A stretch of DNA of 64,000 nt, from assembly GCA_024401455.1 (NCBI GenBank), contig JAKSLA010000003.1:35830-99829 (forward strand), in the 5' to 3' direction. The position numbers and the translations under genes are program-made. Shown piece after piece: positions 18,979-27,222 of this stretch. The notes beneath the pieces are model-generated. The model worked only from the letters and a program-made list of their open reading frames with translations, did no database searches and was not told the origin of the DNA. Source of the stretch: Paludibacteraceae bacterium (GTDB taxonomy: Bacteria; Bacteroidota; Bacteroidia; Bacteroidales; Paludibacteraceae). Numbering within the stretch: position 1 is the stretch's first letter; every line of letters starts with the position of its first letter.

Positions 18979-21183
18979 TTAAATTGTCTTCTTTTCGATT
19001 AGCTCAAAATCAAGTTGCTTCTTTTCAAGATTAGCCTTTGCAATTCTTACAATCACTTCGTCGCCCAACTGATATTTGTTCTTGTGGTTTTTGCCGATAA
19101 GACAATAGTTCTTCTCGTCGAATGTGTAGTAGTCGTCGTCCAAGTCGCGGATTGGAATCATACCTTCGCATTTGTTCTCCAAGAGTTCGACATAGATTCC
19201 CCACTCTTGAATGCTGGAGATGACGCCGTCATAGACCTTGCCAATCTTGTCGCTCATGAATTCCACCTGCTTGTATTTGATGGAAGCGCGCTCTGCGCTG
19301 GCTGCGATTTGCTCCCTTTCCGAACAGTGTTGGCAAAGATCCTCATAAAGCGTTTCGTTGGCGTTTTTCTCGCCTGCGGCATAGCGGTCGAGCAAACGGT
19401 GAACCATCATATCCGGATAACGGCGGATAGGGGATGTGAAATGCGTGTAGTAGTCGAATGCCAAACCATAGTGTCCGATATTGTCCGTAGAGTAGATGGC
19501 TTTTGCCATAGAACGGATGGTGATGGTTTCGATCATATTCTGTTCCTTCTTGCCCTGTACCTCGTCCAGCAAGTGGTTGATGGACGAGGAGACCTCTTTG
19601 TTTTTTCCCGTAGTCTTCACCTTATAGCCGAAGCGACTGATGAATTGGGACAAGTTAGAGAGTTTCTCTGGATCTGGAAGGTCGTGGATACGGTAAACGA
19701 ATGTCTTTGGCTTGTTCTTTCCGTCGCCCTTTCCGATGTGTTTAGCCACGGTCTTGTTGGCCAAAAGCATAAACTCCTCGATGAGTTTGTTGGCATCCTT
19801 TGCCTCCTTGAAATAGACGCTGAGCGGTTTGCCCTGCTCGTCGATTTCGAAACGTACTTCCGAACGCTCAAAGGCAATGGCTCCGTTGTCAAAACGCTCT
19901 TTGCGTAGAATCTTAGCCAAACGGTCGAGGGTGAGGATTTCATCTTTCATGTCGCCCTTGCCTGTTTCAATCACCTCTTGAGCCTCTTCATAAGTAAATC
20001 GTCGGTCGGAGAGGATCACCGTATGTGCTATCTTGTAATCCAATACTTTGGCGTTGTCATCCATCTCAAATAAGACAGAGTAGCAAAGTTTCTCTTCGTT
20101 AGGGCGGAGAGAACAAATTTGGTTACACAATCTTTCTGGAAGCATAGGAATCGTTCTGTCCACCAAATAAATGGAAGTGGCGCGGTCTTCTGCCTCTTTG
20201 TTGATTATGTCGCCTACTTTTACGTAGTGTGTCACATCGGCGATGTGGACGCCGATTTCCCAATGACCATTCTCCAATTTGCGAACGGAGAGGGCGTCGT
20301 CGAAGTCTTTCGCATCGCGTGGGTCGATGGTGAAGGTGGGCGTTGTGCGGCAGTCGATACGCTTGGCAATTTCTTCGTCCGTGATTTTATCGGAGATGGA
20401 GTCTGCAAATGCTTCGATTTCTTGAGGATAAGAGTATGGCAATCCGTACTCGACGAGTATGGCGTGCATCTCCGTGTTGTTGTCGCCTGAGGCTCCCAAT
20501 ACTTCGATGATTTCACCTACTGGGTTACGGTCGCGCTCTGCCCATTCTACTATTTTTGCCACGGCCTTATCGCCATCTTTCGCCCCGTTGATTTTCTCCT
20601 TAGGTATGAAGATGTCCGTATTGAGCATTCGGTTGTCCACGCAGAGGAAAGCATAATCTTTGCAGATTTGAATGCGTCCGACGAACGTGTTGCGGTTGCG
20701 TTCTATGACTTCCTGTACCTGACCTTCTGGGAACTCTTGGTTCTTATTTCTCGCAAAGAGACGTACGCGCACTTTGTCGCCTACGATGGACTTGTTCATA
20801 TATTTGTCCAAGATGAAGATTTCCTCGCCTCCGTCTTCTGGGATGAGGAATACCTTGCCGCCTTTCTTGCGTTCCAAGCGTCCGATGACGGAGCCGTTAC
20901 GCGAGTTGAGTATATATTTGCCCATAGATGGAGAAATTAAGAAATCTTCGTCCACCAACTTTTGGAGCAATGTGACGAGTTGTTGCTTCTGGGCCATAGT
21001 CTTCAACCCTATGGCTGACGCCACTTTTTTATAGTCGAATACTCTATCTGGCTGCTCTTGGAAAACTTCTACGGCATTTTTTAGGATATCCTTCTTGCTG
21101 AATCCCTTCTCTTTTGTAGGCTTCGCTTTCTTAGGTGCGCCAGTTCTTTTGGCTGGCTTATTATTTGTTTTTTTCATTGTCAT
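18979..21183 (-). CDS. rnr: Ribonuclease R
   Basis: 734 residues. A Lys-rich N-terminal tail leads into a winged-helix domain (about 28-90), cold-shock domains, then the RNB catalytic domain with TIDPRDAKDFDDALSV near residues 285-300, whose aspartates bind Mg2+. A C-terminal S1 domain (VYDGVISSIQEWGIYVELLE, about 650-670) follows. It is a processive 3'-5' exoribonuclease able to degrade structured RNA. A second ATG two codons after the first is also possible. First gene of the rnr/lipoprotein/PAP2 run. Confidence 0.96.
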   Translation of the reverse strand: MTMKKTNNKPAKRTGAPKKAKPTKEKGFSKKDILKNAVEVFQEQPDRVFDYKKVASAIGLKTMAQKQQLVTLLQKLVDEDFLISPSMGKYILNSRNGSVIGRLERKKGGKVFLIPEDGGEEIFILDKYMNKSIVGDKVRVRLFARNKNQEFPEGQVQEVIERNRNTFVGRIQICKDYAFLCVDNRMLNTDIFIPKEKINGAKDGDKAVAKIVEWAERDRNPVGEIIEVLGASGDNNTEMHAILVEYGLPYSYPQEIEAFADSISDKITDEEIAKRIDCRTTPTFTIDPRDAKDFDDALSVRKLENGHWEIGVHIADVTHYVKVGDIINKEAEDRATSIYLVDRTIPMLPERLCNQICSLRPNEEKLCYSVLFEMDDNAKVLDYKIAHTVILSDRRFTYEEAQEVIETGKGDMKDEILTLDRLAKILRKERFDNGAIAFERSEVRFEIDEQGKPLSVYFKEAKDANKLIEEFMLLANKTVAKHIGKGDGKNKPKTFVYRIHDLPDPEKLSNLSQFISRFGYKVKTTGKNKEVSSSINHLLDEVQGKKEQNMIETITIRSMAKAIYSTDNIGHYGLAFDYYTHFTSPIRRYPDMMVHRLLDRYAAGEKNANETLYEDLCQHCSEREQIAASAERASIKYKQVEFMSDKIGKVYDGVISSIQEWGIYVELLENKCEGMIPIRDLDDDYYTFDEKNYCLIGKNHKNKYQLGDEVIVRIAKANLEKKQLDFELIEKKTI

Positions 21184-21219
21184 ACTGTTTTGGGAGGTTG
21201 CCCTCGTTCTTTAATGTAT

Positions 21220-21227
21220 CAAAGATA
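21220..21227 (-). promoter_or_regulatory. -7 element (TATCTTTG) for rnr
   Basis: Reverse-strand TATCTTTG about 37 nt upstream of the rnr start. The -33 box is not clear. Confidence 0.5.
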
Positions 21228-21311
21228 ATGATTTATTTGAAAAAATGAGGAGGATGAAGTTGTTGCTTGGTGCTTTTTTGTCACTTTTTTTTATTTTGAA
21301 TGGCTTTGAAT

Positions 21312-21319
21312 TATCTTTG
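21312..21319 (+). promoter_or_regulatory. -7 element (TATCTTTG) for the LD-carboxypeptidase gene
   Basis: TATCTTTG 41 nt before ATG 21361. Only TTTT is present at the -33 position. Confidence 0.5.
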
Positions 21320-21360
21320 TAGTAAGAAATCTCCGTATAGGGGATGTTTATGATTATCAG

Positions 21361-22440
21361 ATGTTGAAAAAGTTAAAAAGTAAATTTATGAAACTGAAGA
21401 CATTATTCCCGTTGATGTTGCCTGTGTTGGCGTTCTTTTCTTGTACGAAGGAGTATATTACCAATGAATATATCACGAATGAGTATGTGACCAATGAATA
21501 TGTGTACAACAAGGAGTATTATTCAACTATCCTTTCGCAGCAGACTGAAATTACCGAACGGATTCGACCTCCTTATTTGAAGGTGGGCGATACTGTAGCC
21601 ATTTGTGCCACTTCCAACGCTGTGACTCAAGCCCAGATGGCTAATGGCAAGTCGGTGCTTGAGAGTTGGGGTTTGGTGGTCGTTGAAGCGGACAACTTGT
21701 ATAAGCAGGATGGTCGTTATGCGGGCACGGTGGCAGATCGTGTGGAAGGTCTGCAAAAGATGATTGACAATCCGAATGTGAAGGCTATCATCGCTGCCCG
21801 TGGAGGTTATGGTTGTGCGCAGATTATGGCAATGGTCGATTTGAAACCGATGATCAACAACCCTAAGTGGGTGGTGGGTTACAGTGATGTTTCTGTATTG
21901 CTCATCTCTTTGAACAATATGGGTATTGAAACGCTTCACGGGCCTATGGCAAGGGATTTGAGCGATGAGGTTTCTGTCGCTACCTTGAAGAAGGCTTTGT
22001 TTGGCGACTTGACCGAGCACACGATAGCAACGAATGAAAACTGCATCAAGGGAAATGCCGAAGGGCGTTTGGTAGGTGGAAACCTTTCTATGATCTACAG
22101 TTTGGGAGGCACGTTGTTTGATTTGAATGCGAAAGGGGCGATCCTTTTCATCGAGGACACGGGCGAGTCCAACTACTCGTTAGACCGTATGTTGACCAAT
22201 TTAAAACTTAGTGGAAAATTGGATTACGTCAAGGGTATTGTAGTCGGCGATTTTATCAACATGAATCAAGGTAGTGACCGAAGCGTCGAGGAGATCATCC
22301 ACGAGAAGGTGGGCGATTTGGGCATCCCTGTGATGTATGGCTTAAAGGCGGGTCATGCTACGCGCAACCTCTCTTTGTATATGGGCCGTGAGGTGAAACT
22401 GGAGGTTGGCGATACGAACGCTACATTGACTTTTAAATAA
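21361..22440 (+). CDS. LD-carboxypeptidase (peptidase S66) lipoprotein
   Basis: 359 residues. The signal peptide carries the lipobox LAFFSC (Cys28), so it is probably an outer-membrane or periplasmic lipoprotein. Residues 31-55 are five EYxTN-like pentapeptides forming a linker. The S66 domain follows from about residue 68: LKVGDTVAICATSNAV, ARGGYG, nucleophile Ser175 in VVGYSDVSVL, ILFIEDTGES, and a GLKAGHATRN histidine. The family cleaves the L,D bond in murein tetrapeptides for cell-wall recycling. An alternative start is Met10 (nt 21388). It is 17 nt upstream of radA. Confidence 0.92.
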   Translation: MLKKLKSKFMKLKTLFPLMLPVLAFFSCTKEYITNEYITNEYVTNEYVYNKEYYSTILSQQTEITERIRPPYLKVGDTVAICATSNAVTQAQMANGKSVLESWGLVVVEADNLYKQDGRYAGTVADRVEGLQKMIDNPNVKAIIAARGGYGCAQIMAMVDLKPMINNPKWVVGYSDVSVLLISLNNMGIETLHGPMARDLSDEVSVATLKKALFGDLTEHTIATNENCIKGNAEGRLVGGNLSMIYSLGGTLFDLNAKGAILFIEDTGESNYSLDRMLTNLKLSGKLDYVKGIVVGDFINMNQGSDRSVEEIIHEKVGDLGIPVMYGLKAGHATRNLSLYMGREVKLEVGDTNATLTFK

Positions 22441-22457
22441 TAGAAGGAGTAGGGACG

Positions 22458-23828
22458 ATGGCAGGAAAGGTAAAGTCGGTTTATGTGTGCCAAAATTGTG
22501 GCAACGAGGCACCTAAATGGGTAGGTAAATGTCCAGTTTGTGGAGAGTGGAATACCTATGTCGAAGAGACGGTTCGTAAGGAGTCTCCTGCGGCGCGTGC
22601 TACGGCTGGCTATTTGCCTGAATCTGTCAAGTCCAAACCCGTATTGATAAGTGAGGTGCAGGGCGGAGACGAGCCTCGCATAGACACAGGCAGTGAAGAG
22701 TTCAACCGTGTGTTGGGCGGTGGCTTGGTACCTGGTTCGTTGACGTTGATCGGTGGTGAGCCGGGCATAGGAAAATCGACGCTCGTCTTGCAGATTGTCC
22801 TGAATCTCAAAGGAAAGCGGACGCTTTACGCCTCGGGAGAGGAGAGTGTAAAGCAACTCCGTCTTCGTGCGGAGCGCCTGCATTTTGATTCGCCCGATTG
22901 TTATATCGTGAGCGAAACGTCTTTGGAACAGATATTTGTCCACGTGAAAAACGTGAATCCGGATGTCTTGATTATAGACTCTATCCAGACGATATGCACG
23001 GAGATGGTGGAGTCCTCGCCAGGCAGTGTGGCGCAGGTGCGTGAATGTGCGGCTGCCATTCTGAAATTTGCGAAGGAGAGTGGTGTCCCCGTTTTGTTGG
23101 TGGGCCACATCAACAAGGAGGGAAATATTGCTGGACCGAAAGTTTTGGAGCATATCGTCGATACGGTGCTTCAGTTTGAGGGTGACCAGCATTATATGTA
23201 TAGAATACTTCGTTCGATAAAGAATCGTTTCGGAAGTACGGCTGAATTGGGCATCTTTGAAATGCGTCAGGATGGATTGAGGGAGGTCTCCAATCCGTCG
23301 GAAATGCTTCTTTCTCAAAATCATTCGGGGTTAAGCGGCACGGCCATCGGCGCAGCCATAGAGGGAATTCGTCCGTTCTTGATAGAGGTGCAGGCGTTGG
23401 TCAGTACGGCGGCGTATGGCACGCCTCAACGCTCTACGACAGGCTTCGATATTCGGAGGCTCAATATGCTATTGGCGGTTTTAGAGAAACGAGTCGGATT
23501 CAAATTGGCGCAGAAAGATGTATTCCTGAATATTGCGGGTGGATTGAAGGTCAATGATCCAGCTCTTGATTTGGCGATTATATCGGCAGTCCTTTCCTCT
23601 AATATGGATATTGTGGTGGATAGTCGTGTCTGTTTGGCTGGAGAGATAGGTTTGTCAGGTGAAATCCGGCCCATAAACCGTATTGAACAACGAATTTCAG
23701 AGGCAGAGAAGTTGGGCTTTACTAAAATCATCATTCCAGAGTTCAAATCCATAAGTTTGAAAAATCCTAAGATAGAGATAGTTCAAGCGAGAAAAGTCGA
23801 AGAGGCGTTTAGAATTTTGTTTGGCTAA
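22458..23828 (+). CDS. radA: DNA repair protein RadA
   Basis: 456 residues. N-terminal C4 zinc finger (C11, C14, C25, C28), then a RecA-like ATPase with Walker A GGEPGIGKST near residues 98-107, the RadA-specific KNRFGS motif near residue 255, and a C-terminal Lon-protease-like domain. RadA promotes branch migration of recombination intermediates. Full length and all signature motifs intact. Confidence 0.97.
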   Translation: MAGKVKSVYVCQNCGNEAPKWVGKCPVCGEWNTYVEETVRKESPAARATAGYLPESVKSKPVLISEVQGGDEPRIDTGSEEFNRVLGGGLVPGSLTLIGGEPGIGKSTLVLQIVLNLKGKRTLYASGEESVKQLRLRAERLHFDSPDCYIVSETSLEQIFVHVKNVNPDVLIIDSIQTICTEMVESSPGSVAQVRECAAAILKFAKESGVPVLLVGHINKEGNIAGPKVLEHIVDTVLQFEGDQHYMYRILRSIKNRFGSTAELGIFEMRQDGLREVSNPSEMLLSQNHSGLSGTAIGAAIEGIRPFLIEVQALVSTAAYGTPQRSTTGFDIRRLNMLLAVLEKRVGFKLAQKDVFLNIAGGLKVNDPALDLAIISAVLSSNMDIVVDSRVCLAGEIGLSGEIRPINRIEQRISEAEKLGFTKIIIPEFKSISLKNPKIEIVQARKVEEAFRILFG

Positions 23829-23987
23829 ATGCCCTGATGCGACGGCTCAATTCAAAACACTAATAGTAGTTTTCCCTCCCTTAAATAGGGTTTAGACTGC
23901 ATTCTTTTCCCAAGGTTTAATAGGCGGTGCCCTTTCTTGATTAATCTCCTTTTCTTCGAAAAACGTGAAAAATAGTTTTTAAATCGT

Positions 23988-24018
23988 TTTGTGCTTATTC
24001 CATTTGCTCTTATCTTCG
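23988..24018 (+). promoter_or_regulatory. Probable promoter for the unknown exported protein
   Basis: TTTG at 23988-23991, 19 bp, then TATCTTCG at 24011-24018 (one mismatch to TAnnTTTG). It lies in the 372 bp gap 23829-24200, which otherwise shows nothing I can name. Confidence 0.5.
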
Positions 24019-24200
24019 CCGTTGAAGATTGTTACAAAATGCTATGTTTTTGTGATAAATCGTATTGTATATGTTTCTTGGGGTTTCTTATTCGCAGTTT
24101 TCTTGCGTAGGTAGATCCAAACAAAAGAGAAAATAGTTAGTAATAGTATTGGTTGAATGGAGCGAGCGTGGAATGCGTTTGCATTGTTAAAATTAGTGCC

Positions 24201-25442
24201 ATGAAAAAGATTAGATGTATAATGTTCCTCTTGATGCTTTGTTTGGCGTCAATTACGTGCGGTGCCGCAAAAACAGCGTATGGGGTTAATTTTGTTTATG
24301 CAGGCGGAAAACTCTATTGTCTGAAGTCTTTTAATGTAAATTCGTTAGGACTGTTGACGAAGGCTTTATCCGTTGAAAAAAATCCGTTAATGCCTTACAA
24401 TTATCTCTGTAGGGAAATGCTTTTGGTCCCGTCGGATTCTATCAAGTCCCATCCTGAGAGCAAGGATTCATTGTCCGTGTCAGTAAGGTTCTTTCATGAG
24501 GAGGATGGAAAAGTATATGAATACACTGAGACTTTCGTTTTGAACTTTAAAGAGGTATTTATCTACGAAGGGAATGCGAAAAAGGAGGATGTTTTGCCAA
24601 GATTTTATGTTGCTGATAATGATTACAATCGGAATGTTTTACTCTCGTTCAAGCATGAGGTCGCTGATTTGGTCGCTCGCCATCCTAAGTCGGAAAAACG
24701 TATCCCTTTGGCTGAATTAATGAAGAAAAGTGGGAAAAAGGCTGTGATGCGGGCTTTGAATAAATTGCCGTATGATTCTATTATGTATTGGAGATCTCCG
24801 AATATGTTTGACCCCATTGTATTGTCTCCTTTGTGTGATACTGTTGACATCAAGTCTAATGAGGATTTGCTCTTGCTGGCGCCAACGACAAAAATTGAAC
24901 TGGGCTGTTCGAGACTGGGTTCGACTACATCCGTTGAGAAATCAATAAAAGGGGAGCTTTGCCTCTTCGCTACAGACGACGAATTGTTGTATGTCACCCG
25001 ATATGCGAGGAATAAGGGATATGGCAAAAAGAAAAAGTTGGAATTCGTTTCGTTCCCTTTCTTGAACTTTTTGGATCAGGCTGCATTTGATTCAACCCAA
25101 AGATCTATAACGCATGATATTGCCAACCTTAAGATCTCCGCATATTTCCATGACGCCAAGTTGCACAAATTGGATTTTTCTGCCCATATTATGATTAGGG
25201 ATGTATCTTACGATCCGGACGAGGGCGCCGCGGGAACGATATATCTACCCTATTCGAATGAGGTGAAGAAGAATCTTGAAATCATTAAAGAACACTTGTC
25301 CGAAATGTATGAATTGCCGGATTTTGATATGAAAAGGTTTACGGGCAAGATTATGCTTTCATCTTTGACCAATCCCAACAAGTCCATTATGTTGGTGGTA
25401 AAACGTGGTCAAGTGAAAGATTCAATACTGATGGGCAAATAA
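24201..25442 (+). CDS. Exported protein of unknown function
   Basis: 413 residues from ATG 24201; the frame is open from 24153, but the later start gives a normal signal peptide (MKKIRCIMFLLMLCLASITC). The Cys at the end of that segment sits in a poor lipobox (SITC), so lipid modification is doubtful. The mature part mixes beta strands with Lys-rich loops and has no motif I recognise. It has its own promoter and no close partner gene. Confidence 0.75.
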   Translation: MKKIRCIMFLLMLCLASITCGAAKTAYGVNFVYAGGKLYCLKSFNVNSLGLLTKALSVEKNPLMPYNYLCREMLLVPSDSIKSHPESKDSLSVSVRFFHEEDGKVYEYTETFVLNFKEVFIYEGNAKKEDVLPRFYVADNDYNRNVLLSFKHEVADLVARHPKSEKRIPLAELMKKSGKKAVMRALNKLPYDSIMYWRSPNMFDPIVLSPLCDTVDIKSNEDLLLLAPTTKIELGCSRLGSTTSVEKSIKGELCLFATDDELLYVTRYARNKGYGKKKKLEFVSFPFLNFLDQAAFDSTQRSITHDIANLKISAYFHDAKLHKLDFSAHIMIRDVSYDPDEGAAGTIYLPYSNEVKKNLEIIKEHLSEMYELPDFDMKRFTGKIMLSSLTNPNKSIMLVVKRGQVKDSILMGK

Positions 25443-25458
25443 TGATAGTAATCAATAA

Positions 25459-25513
25459 GGTGGCCTCTAAGAAAATCTCATCTCTGAATCGGTTAGATTG
25501 AAGAGGTCGCCAC
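25459..25513 (+). terminator. Possible terminator hairpin
   Basis: Arms GGTGGCCTCT and AGAGGTCGCCAC pair with a small bulge. A T-rich tract (ATATTTTTAG) follows about 10 nt later. Weak as an intrinsic terminator. Confidence 0.35.
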
Positions 25514-25658
25514 AAATAGTATATTTTTAGCAAGGAGCCCTGAAAAGTTTAGTTTTGCCGCACCCTCACTACCAAGACATCACGTCGTAAGGTAAAATAA
25601 TTGTTTTTAAAATTTAAAATCCGGAAATAATTTCTGTCACATATTCAGATAAAGTTAT

Positions 25659-25666
25659 TACCTTTG
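25659..25666 (+). promoter_or_regulatory. -7 element (TACCTTTG) for Rpn locus 1
   Basis: TACCTTTG 66 nt before the ATG at 25733. The -33 region is poor. Confidence 0.45.
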
Positions 25667-25732
25667 CATCAGAAATCATCCGCGTTTTGTCTGATGTTTT
25701 CTACCTTTTGTTTAAAATATAAAAATAACAGC

Positions 25733-26686
25733 ATGGACAATCTTAAAAAGAGACCCGTTTTTATCGATTTACGAACCGATTTCGGGTTCAAACGTTGCTT
25801 CGGCGACGAGAAAGTAATGAAAAGGTTCCTCAACATCATTATCGGCAAGGAGTATGGGGAAATTGAAAGCCTCGTGTTTGAAAACGTAGAGAGCACAAGA
25901 GTTCGGGAATGCCAGCGGGGCGTGACATTCGACCTGCGTTGCCGATTAGCCAATGGAGACGAGGTGATTGTGGAAATGCAGAATTACGGGCACCGATTTT
26001 TCCAAACGAGAGCAAATTACTATCTTTACAATCTGATGGACAAACACATCGGCAAAGGCACGGCCTGGAGCGAGCGGGAGACCGACATTCCCCACTTGAT
26101 CGGGGTTTTCATCCTCGGCGCTCCCATGGATGAACTGAAGGAGGTCATAACCCAAACAGCGGAGTGCGACCTCAGCACAAAAGAGATTATTTGGGACAGA
26201 CTTAGGAAATACTACATCTCCCTTCCAAACTTCTCTTTTGACGTCACCAATGCCAAGCTTTCCGATGAAGACATCTGGATACAAACGATTAAAAACATAG
26301 GCAAAATGGAACGGATTGACCCCAAAATATACGACCGCGCGGACGATGAGTTGAAGGCCCTCATCGACAAGGCTCGCATCTCCGCCCTCTCCGACGAAGA
26401 GTATTCCCGCTACGAAGCCGAACTGAAAGTTCTGTCCGATGAAGGCACCGCCGAACGATACGGGTTTGACCGAGGGGTGAAGAAAGGAGAATCTATTGGT
26501 TTGGTGAAGGGCAAAGCCATTGGTCTGGAAGAAGGCAAAGCCATCGGTTTGGAGAAGGGAAGAAACGAGGAACGCCAAGAGATTATCTCAAACCTTCTTG
26601 CATCAGGTATCGCTCCTCAACAAATCGCGGAATTCACGAAAATCCCGTTGGAAGAGGTGTTGAGGGTGAAGAATGCTAATGACTAA
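25733..26686 (+). CDS. Rpn-family PD-(D/E)XK nuclease (putative transposase family), locus 1
   Basis: 317 residues from ATG 25733; upstream in-frame codons from 25664 overlap the promoter. N-terminal PD-(D/E)XK domain: FIDLRTDFGFKRCFGDE near residue 10, then D67 (VTFDLRC) and E81-x-Q83 (VIVEMQN) as the metal site. The C-terminal part starts at an internal Met (nt 26306, MERIDPKIYDRADDE) and carries three 8-residue units GxxIGLxx before a final helical tail. Family knowledge: Rpn proteins act as nucleases and phage-defence toxins whose own C-terminal domain is an antitoxin. The name 'transposase' is historical; no inverted repeats are seen. Confidence 0.9.
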   Translation: MDNLKKRPVFIDLRTDFGFKRCFGDEKVMKRFLNIIIGKEYGEIESLVFENVESTRVRECQRGVTFDLRCRLANGDEVIVEMQNYGHRFFQTRANYYLYNLMDKHIGKGTAWSERETDIPHLIGVFILGAPMDELKEVITQTAECDLSTKEIIWDRLRKYYISLPNFSFDVTNAKLSDEDIWIQTIKNIGKMERIDPKIYDRADDELKALIDKARISALSDEEYSRYEAELKVLSDEGTAERYGFDRGVKKGESIGLVKGKAIGLEEGKAIGLEKGRNEERQEIISNLLASGIAPQQIAEFTKIPLEEVLRVKNAND

Positions 26687-27100
26687 TCCATAGGCAAAAT
26701 GGAACGGATTGACCCCAAAATATACGACCGCGCGGACGATGAGTTGAAGGCCCTCATCGACAAGGCTCGCATCTCCGCCCTCTCCGACGAAGAGTATTCC
26801 CGCTACGAAGCCGAACTGAAAGTTCTGTCCGATGAAGGCACCGCCGAACGATACGGGTTTGACCGAGGGGTGAAGAAAGGAGAATCCATTGGTTTGGTGA
26901 AGGGTGAAGCCATTGGTCTGGAAAAAGGCAAAGCCATTGGTCTGGAAGAAGGCAAAGCCATCGGTCTGGAGAAGGGAAGAAATGAGGAACGTCAAGAGAT
27001 CATCATAAACCTTCTTGCATCAGGTATTGCTCCTCAACAAATCGCGGAATTCACGAAAATTCCGTTGGAAGAGGTGTTGAGGGTGAAGAATAGCCAATAA
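26299..27100 (+). repeat. Tandem duplication of the Rpn 3' end (~390 bp units)
   Basis: The segment from 26299 (ATAGGCAAAATGGAACGG) to 26686 recurs at 26692-27100 with few base changes. The second copy has one extra 24 bp unit (four versus three GxxIGLxx repeats). The duplicated unit begins a few bases before the internal ATG, so the copied piece is a complete translatable C-terminal domain. Confidence 0.9.
26699..27100 (+). CDS. Free-standing Rpn C-terminal cassette, locus 1
   Basis: 133 residues beginning MERIDPKIYDRADDE, equal to the C-terminal part of the preceding gene, with four instead of three GxxIGLxx octapeptides and the same ending (TKIPLEEVLRVKN). It keeps its own ATG and has no nuclease residues. 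It begins 12 nt after the stop of the full gene, so it would be on the same mRNA. It may be a 3'-end duplication remnant, or (inference from RpnL/RpnS) a separately made antitoxin or dimerisation partner. The frame is undamaged. Confidence 0.75.
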   Translation: MERIDPKIYDRADDELKALIDKARISALSDEEYSRYEAELKVLSDEGTAERYGFDRGVKKGESIGLVKGEAIGLEKGKAIGLEEGKAIGLEKGRNEERQEIIINLLASGIAPQQIAEFTKIPLEEVLRVKNSQ

Positions 27101-27130
27101 TAAAAAGGGGAGCACTTTCGGGAATAACAA

Positions 27131-27181
27131 AGCCGTTTCAGGACTTCAATCTTCGATTAAAGATTCTGAAACGGCCTTTTT
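27131..27181 (+). terminator. Terminator between Rpn locus 1 and the Pif1-like helicase
   Basis: Stem GCCGTTTCAG / CTGAAACGGC with an inner AATCTT / AAGATT hairpin, then CTTTTTATAG. The structure could also serve the converging minus-strand gene. Confidence 0.75.
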
Positions 27182-27222
27182 ATAGAGTATTCAAAAAACG
27201 ACCTACATTTGATTTGACTCAT

